Source: Pseudomonadota bacterium (GTDB lineage Bacteria; Pseudomonadota; Gammaproteobacteria; Burkholderiales; Burkholderiaceae). Taken from it: a stretch of 21,999 nucleotides of DNA. A program made the position numbers and the translations under genes. The notes beneath the pieces were generated by a model. The model was given only the letters and a program-made list of their open reading frames with translations, ran no database searches and was not told the origin of the DNA. The stretch lies in contig JAEZQX010000578.1 of the NCBI GenBank assembly GCA_023441105.1, positions 1 through 21,999 on the forward strand, read 5' to 3'. Of this stretch, positions 18,508-21,999 are shown piece by piece. How positions within the stretch are numbered: position 1 is the first letter of the stretch; every line of letters begins with the position of its first letter.

Positions 18508-19640
18508 TGCAGCAGGGCGGCGAACGGCGCCGTCATCCGTTCATGCAGCGCTTCGCGCGCCCCGCGCCCGTTCCATGCCCCATGCGATCCGCCGGCGCCG
18601 CCCTGCTGCACCGGCCGCAGGCGGAAGAGCGCCGCAATGCCTCGCCGCTGCGCCCATTCGATGCCTTGCTCGAGTTCCATCACCATCAACGCGGTCGACA
18701 GCGCATCGGCCGCCATGCAATCCCGATGCAGCACGGTCACCGAAGCCACGCCGGCAGCCACCGGCCTGCCGGTGCGCGGATCGATCGCATGGCAATGGCG
18801 GGCACCGTCGCGGTCGACGTAGCGACGGTAGTCGCCGGAGGTGGCGACCGACAGGCCGTGCAGGGCTACGACGGTCTCGACCAGGGATCCTGCAGCGTCC
18901 GGTTTCTCGGCGGGCGGCGCTTCCAGCATGACCCACCACGGCTGCCCGTCGGGCTTGACGCCGGCGCCACGCAATTCGCCGCCGACCTCGACCAGGTAGT
19001 CGTCGATGCCGCGCGACTGCAGGTATCGAGCCACCTGGTCGACGGCGAAGCCCTTGGCGATCGCCGACAGGTCGAGGCGAACGCCGCCCGGCTGCACGAC
19101 CGTGCGTGCCGCGGCGTCGAACTCGAGCAACCGCCAGCCGCTGGCGGCGCGGGCTGCGGCCAGGGCCGCATCGGTCGGCAGCGCGAAGCCGCGCTGGCGG
19201 TATCCGTCGCCAGCACCGAATCCCCAGGCGTCCACCAGTGCGCCGGCGGTGGCATCGAAGGCACCGTCGCTGTCGCGGGCGACCGCCAGCGCATGATCGA
19301 GCACACGGGCGAATTCCGCGGGCAGCGTGAACGACGTGCCAGCCGGCGCACGGTTGAAGCGGCTGAGGTCGGATTCGGGCTCCCAGCTGCTCATCTGCCG
19401 GACCACCGTGTCGAGACCTGCCTGGATGCCGGCGGGAAGGTCGTGCTGCGCCCCGCCCCCTGCGCTGCCGTGAGCCTCGTCCCGCACCTCGCCATTGCCG
19501 GCTGCCGCCGGCACGACCCATTTCACCGTCCAGGAGGTGCCCATGGTCAGGCCGCTCGCCTGCAGCAGGCGCGCGCCGCGCGGCGGGCGCGCCGGCGCCT
19601 GCGCGAGATGCGGGACGAGCACTCGTCTGCCGGCGCCCAC
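18504..19640 (-). CDS. apbE: ApbE-like FAD:protein FMN transferase
   Basis: ApbE proteins transfer FMN from FAD onto a Thr or Ser of a target protein, typically in the envelope. Recognisable motifs are the N-terminal TMGTSWTVKW, QMSSWEPESDLSRFN, RLDLSAIAKGFAVDQVARYL, VEVGGELRGAG, SVATSGDYRRYV, HAIDPRTGRPV and the C-terminal MAADALSTALM, all in family order. The likely start is GTG 19640, overlapping the DUF4198 stop by one base (TAGTG), with GGAGG 12 bases upstream, giving 378 residues. Unlike most ApbE proteins, it shows no lipoprotein box and no clear Sec signal: the first 35 residues are Arg/Ala-rich and only weakly hydrophobic. The target is probably the DUF2271 protein two genes upstream. 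Confidence 0.92.
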   Translation of the reverse strand: MGAGRRVLVPHLAQAPARPPRGARLLQASGLTMGTSWTVKWVVPAAAGNGEVRDEAHGSAGGGAQHDLPAGIQAGLDTVVRQMSSWEPESDLSRFNRAPAGTSFTLPAEFARVLDHALAVARDSDGAFDATAGALVDAWGFGAGDGYRQRGFALPTDAALAAARAASGWRLLEFDAAARTVVQPGGVRLDLSAIAKGFAVDQVARYLQSRGIDDYLVEVGGELRGAGVKPDGQPWWVMLEAPPAEKPDAAGSLVETVVALHGLSVATSGDYRRYVDRDGARHCHAIDPRTGRPVAAGVASVTVLHRDCMAADALSTALMVMELEQGIEWAQRRGIAALFRLRPVQQGGAGGSHGAWNGRGAREALHERMTAPFAALLQ

Positions 19641-20476
19641 TATTGCGGCAGGACCTCCAGCGTCGCGCTGTAGCCGCTGCGCCGCAGTGGCTTGTCGAAG
19701 GTCCCGCCAGCCTGGCCCTGGCCGCGGCCTTCCGCATGGCGCGCGTTCACCCAATACATGCCGGGGGCCGGCCAGTCGATGCCGACGACGCCCTCTGCAT
19801 CCGTCACCAGCTTCATCTCGCCAAGCTGGTCGCGGTAGCGGATGCCCCCCGGTACCACGCTCACCTCGATGCCGGCGGCTGGCCGGCCGTCGAGCAGGAA
19901 CCGCAGGCGCGCGATGTCGCCGACGAAGATGTCGTTCGGATGGGTGAGCGGCACCATCTCCAGCCCGGATCCGCTGGGCTGGAGCACCTCCTCGCTCGGC
20001 TTGCCGGCGGTGACGAAGGCTTCGATCCGGGTCTGGTTGCGCGTGACCTGCACGTCCTGCGCCTCGGCCGGCAGGTCCTTGCGGATCGACGCCTCGGTGC
20101 CGCGCAGGCGCCGGGATTGGCCGTTCACCTTGAAGCTGGCGAGCAGCGTGTCGTTGCTGACCGCAATCCGGTAGGTGCCGGCCTTCGCCAGCCGGACATC
20201 GAACGTGCTGCGATAGCGGCCGGTGCTCGCGTTCTCCGTACGCACCGGCGCCTGATCCGGCCCCGACACCTGCAGACCGTCGAGACGCATCGGCTGATGC
20301 TCGAAATAGAAGAGGTCGTTGGAGATGGCGGCATCGACCGTCACCCACGGGTCTTCGCCCGACAGCACCGTCGCCGACGGAAACAGCCAGGCGCGATGCG
20401 CCTGGGCAGCCTGCGGTAAGGCCGCCGCGAGGCAAAGGGTCAACAGCGCTGCGCGCCAGCCGGACTTGCGTTTCAT
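19640..20476 (-). CDS. DUF4198 periplasmic protein
   Basis: This 278-residue protein of the DUF4198 family is thought to bind metal or support metal uptake; no precise role is established. A Sec signal peptide is clear (KSGWRAALLTLCLAAALPQAAQA), with cleavage expected after AQA at residue 26, so the mature chain would begin with His27 (HRAWLFPS), a pattern common in this family. The body shows two beta-rich domains (GTYRIAVSNDTLLASFKVNG; LTHPNDIFVGDIARLRFLLDGRPAAGIEV), the second ending in MYWVNARHAEGRG. ATG 20476 is chosen because GAGGAG lies seven bases upstream. It is flanked by DUF2271 (88-base gap) and ApbE (one-base overlap), so it belongs to the same operon. Confidence 0.9.
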   Translation of the reverse strand: MKRKSGWRAALLTLCLAAALPQAAQAHRAWLFPSATVLSGEDPWVTVDAAISNDLFYFEHQPMRLDGLQVSGPDQAPVRTENASTGRYRSTFDVRLAKAGTYRIAVSNDTLLASFKVNGQSRRLRGTEASIRKDLPAEAQDVQVTRNQTRIEAFVTAGKPSEEVLQPSGSGLEMVPLTHPNDIFVGDIARLRFLLDGRPAAGIEVSVVPGGIRYRDQLGEMKLVTDAEGVVGIDWPAPGMYWVNARHAEGRGQGQAGGTFDKPLRRSGYSATLEVLPQ

Positions 20477-20525
20477 CTGTGGCTCCTCGATGGATCGGAA
20501 AGCGGGAAGTGCAACGGAGACGGCG

Positions 20526-20549
20526 CCGCCGGCGGATATCCCGCCGGCG
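20526..20549. repeat. Strong hairpin in the gap between the DUF2271 and DUF4198 genes
   Basis: CGCCGGCGG (20527-20535) and CCGCCGGCG (20541-20549) form a perfect 9-bp G-C stem around the loop ATATC. It lies inside the transcribed region between two genes of the same operon. There is no T-run on the minus strand, so it is probably not a full terminator. It could set the relative amounts of the two messages by protecting or stopping RNA, but this is inference. Confidence 0.6.
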
Positions 20550-20564
20550 ATGCCGGTGGCGGGT

Positions 20565-21128
20565 TCAGGGCTGCAACTCCAGCGCGACCAGCCCGAGCTC
20601 ATGCTGCCCCTTGACCTGCAGCGACTGGATACCTGCCGGCGGCCAGTTGAACGGCAGCTTCAAGAGCTCCCGGCCTCCGACCTCGCGTGCTGCCTCGACG
20701 ACCAGCTGGTAGTCCCCGGCCGGCAGCTCGTCGAGCGGCGGCTTGCCGGATGCGAAGGCCAGCTGGTGTTCGCCGGGCGGGCGCGTGGCACCGCTGAGGC
20801 CGTCGACCGGCATGTCCAGCTCGCGGCCCGACTTGCGCCACCACTGACGCATGTCCTTGAGCCACTTGGTGCCTTCCCCGCCCTTCTGCTTCAGGTCGTA
20901 CCACACCGACAGGTTGCGCACGAACTTCTGGTCCTTGCCTTCGATCCACACCGCGACATAAGGGCGGTGATATTCGGCCACCTGCAGGCGCGGCACCTCG
21001 ACCTTCAGCGCCAGCCCGGCGGCCTGGAGGGGAGCGGCGACCAGCGCCGCAAGCGGCGCGGCGAGCACGAACGAATAGCCCATGCGGACGGCGGCGGGCG
21101 GGCGGACGGCAACGAATGGAATGCTCAT
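20565..21128 (-). CDS. DUF2271 periplasmic protein with predicted FMN-attachment motif
   Basis: This 187-residue protein has a signal peptide (about residues 16-37, YSFVLAAPLAALVAAPLQA, after a short Pro/Arg-rich start) and a beta-rich mature domain typical of DUF2271 (RPYVAVWIEGKDQKFVRNLSVW and KDMRQWWRKSG). At residues 109-115 it contains D-G-L-S-G-A-T, matching the D-x-x-[ST]-G-A-[ST] site at which ApbE links FMN to Thr in NqrC and RnfG; T115 would be the attachment residue. This makes it the likely substrate of the ApbE encoded two genes downstream. The family's precise role is not established. It starts 36 bases after the PepSY gene; the ribosome site is not obvious, so an internal ATG (residue 16) is also possible. 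Confidence 0.88.
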   Translation of the reverse strand: MSIPFVAVRPPAAVRMGYSFVLAAPLAALVAAPLQAAGLALKVEVPRLQVAEYHRPYVAVWIEGKDQKFVRNLSVWYDLKQKGGEGTKWLKDMRQWWRKSGRELDMPVDGLSGATRPPGEHQLAFASGKPPLDELPAGDYQLVVEAAREVGGRELLKLPFNWPPAGIQSLQVKGQHELGLVALELQP

Positions 21129-21164
21129 CGGAGGTTCTGCTGGAATGAGGTTGCGGGTGGCGGT

Positions 21165-21851
21165 TCAATGGATGAACAGGATGGCGAGCAGCAGCGGCAC
21201 GACGACGCCGAGGCCGACCATCGGCCAGGTCGACGGGCGATTGGCGGCATGCATCTTGAGGATCAGCAGCCCGGTGATCGAGAACACCAGGCAGGCGATC
21301 GCGAAGACATCGATGAACCAGCTCCACACGGCGCCGCTGTGGCGCCCCTTGTGCAGGTCGTTCAGATAGGAGATCCAGCCGCGGTCGGTCGACTCGTATT
21401 CGACGAGGCCGTCCTCCAGGCCGATGCGCAGCCAGGCATCCCCTCCTGGACGCGGCAGCGGGACATAGACCTCGGCCTGCGACCATTCGGATTCGCGGCC
21501 GCGCAGGTCGACAGCCAGCTCGGCGCGCAACCACTGGACGACGTCGGCCGGCAGATCCGGTCCTTTCGACGTGGCCGCCTTACCGTTGCCGGCGGCGAGA
21601 TGGCTGGCAGCGATCGCCGCGAGGCGCTCCCGCAGCGGCGGCGACATCTCGCGTTCGCGGTTCTCCACCACCGGGCGGGCTTCGATCTGCGCGGCGTGGT
21701 TCAGCGTGATGCCGGTCAGGCTGAACAGCAACATGCCGAGCAGGCAGAGCGCGGAACTGATCCAGTGCCACTGGTGCAACGTCCTGAGCCACCAGGCCCG
21801 GTTGTTCACAGCCCTTGCAGCACCCATCGGCACAACGTCGTCCAATCCCAT
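21165..21851 (-). CDS. PepSY-associated membrane protein
   Basis: This 228-residue inner-membrane protein belongs to the PepSY-TM group found in iron-uptake loci (PiuB/FoxB relatives), some of which are linked to reduction of ferric-siderophores. Three membrane helices are visible: about 30-50 (WISSALCLLGMLLFSLTGITLN), about 172-195 (VWSWFIDVFAIACLVFSITGLLIL) and about 206-227 (WPMVGLGVVVPLLLAILFI). The loop between the first two, about 120 residues, contains the PepSY-like part (DAWLRIGLEDGLVEYES) and should be periplasmic. Conserved-looking His residues flank the helices (LHQWHW, TLNH, LHKGRH), possible heme or metal ligands. It is shorter than classic PiuB proteins. First gene of the operon; start at ATG 21851, with ATG 21827 (MGAARAV) as alternative. 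Confidence 0.88.
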   Translation of the reverse strand: MGLDDVVPMGAARAVNNRAWWLRTLHQWHWISSALCLLGMLLFSLTGITLNHAAQIEARPVVENREREMSPPLRERLAAIAASHLAAGNGKAATSKGPDLPADVVQWLRAELAVDLRGRESEWSQAEVYVPLPRPGGDAWLRIGLEDGLVEYESTDRGWISYLNDLHKGRHSGAVWSWFIDVFAIACLVFSITGLLILKMHAANRPSTWPMVGLGVVVPLLLAILFIH

Positions 21852-21897
21852 CCGCGGTCGCCAGCGTTCGCAACCGGCGGGATGCCGGCCGGGCGCC

Positions 21898-21903
21898 AGT
21901 ATA
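21898..21903 (-). promoter_or_regulatory. -10 element of the PepSY/DUF2271/DUF4198/ApbE/reductase operon
   Basis: On the minus strand the hexamer TATACT matches the sigma-70 -10 consensus at 5 of 6 positions. It lies about 47 bases before the PepSY ATG. No clear -35 hexamer is found at the usual distance, but the Fur-box-like site at 21912-21926 would occupy the spacer and the -35 side, the classical position for repression. Confidence 0.55.
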
Positions 21904-21911
21904 CCTGTAAA

Positions 21912-21926
21912 TGCGAATCACTATCG
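21912..21926. promoter_or_regulatory. Second Fur-box-like operator
   Basis: TGCGAAT-C-ACTATCG matches the 7-1-7 Fur consensus at 10 of 14 positions and shares its left half with the site at 13919-13933. It overlaps the promoter region of the five-gene minus-strand operon. The adjacent sequence to the right edge (21930-21999) shows no gene that I can support. Confidence 0.65.
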
Positions 21927-21999
21927 ATTCGAAACGTCCGCACTCTCGGCGCTGCACCGCCGGCATGTTCCCGGGGGCGGCGCCGGGGCCAGGGGGCGG

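Noticed and set aside
16963..18822. 619-codon plus-strand open frame through the end of piuC and across the diflavin reductase
   Set aside because: It begins inside piuC in a different frame and lies antisense to clear flavodoxin and NADP-binding motifs.
19641..20435. Upstream extension of the ApbE frame, which would give a 643-residue protein
   Set aside because: The extra part overlaps the whole DUF4198 gene in another frame and is low-complexity Arg/Gly/Ala. The GTG overlapping the DUF4198 stop is the sensible start.
21580..21966. Alternative minus-strand frame running through the right-hand promoter
   Set aside because: It would span the Fur-like site and -10 box and overlaps the PepSY gene in another frame; the product has no recognisable features.

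Overview
The window is one continuous stretch of high-GC, densely coded bacterial DNA. I see no rRNA, tRNA, CRISPR array, transposase or phage gene. The protein families point to a Gram-negative proteobacterium: a TonB-dependent outer-membrane receptor, periplasmic proteins with Sec signals, Fur-like operators, and a branched-chain 2-oxoacid dehydrogenase operon with the Pseudomonas bkd gene order. A gamma- or betaproteobacterium (for example Xanthomonadales, Pseudomonadales or Burkholderiales) fits, but the sequence alone does not let me name a genus.

Layout, left to right. (1) 1-3217, minus strand: a small single-pass membrane protein, then a NarL/LuxR-type response regulator and a membrane histidine kinase that runs off the left edge. 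A 21-bp inverted repeat lies upstream of the small protein. (2) 3354-4682, minus strand: a HAD-type 5'-nucleotidase-like protein and an unknown exported protein with its own candidate promoter. (3) 4988-10302, plus strand: a compact bkdA1-bkdA2-bkdB-lpdV operon encoding the complete branched-chain 2-oxoacid dehydrogenase complex (valine, leucine and isoleucine breakdown, or supply of branched acyl-CoA primers). (4) 10342-10970, plus strand: a VapBC/FitAB-type toxin-antitoxin pair whose predicted promoter would start transcription at or next to the antitoxin start codon. (5) 10978-13802: a PrpF-family isomerase and a DUF3617 exported protein (both minus), then a DUF937 protein with an EF-hand-like loop and a good intrinsic terminator. 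(6) 13907-21930: an iron-responsive island bracketed by two Fur-box-like operators.

The iron island is the most interesting part. From the left, a Fur-box promoter drives a Fiu-like catecholate siderophore receptor and the PiuC dioxygenase on the plus strand. From the right, a second Fur-box promoter drives five minus-strand genes converging on PiuC: PepSY membrane protein, DUF2271, DUF4198, ApbE-like FMN transferase and a membrane-anchored diflavin reductase. The DUF2271 protein carries a D-x-x-S-G-A-T sequence that matches the site where ApbE attaches FMN covalently in NqrC/RnfG-type proteins. I infer an envelope electron-transfer route (cytoplasmic NADPH, diflavin reductase, membrane PepSY protein, periplasmic flavinylated DUF2271) that could reduce ferric iron or ferric-siderophore delivered by the receptor. 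Association of ApbE with such genes fits general knowledge of extracytosolic flavinylation; the exact electron path is my inference.
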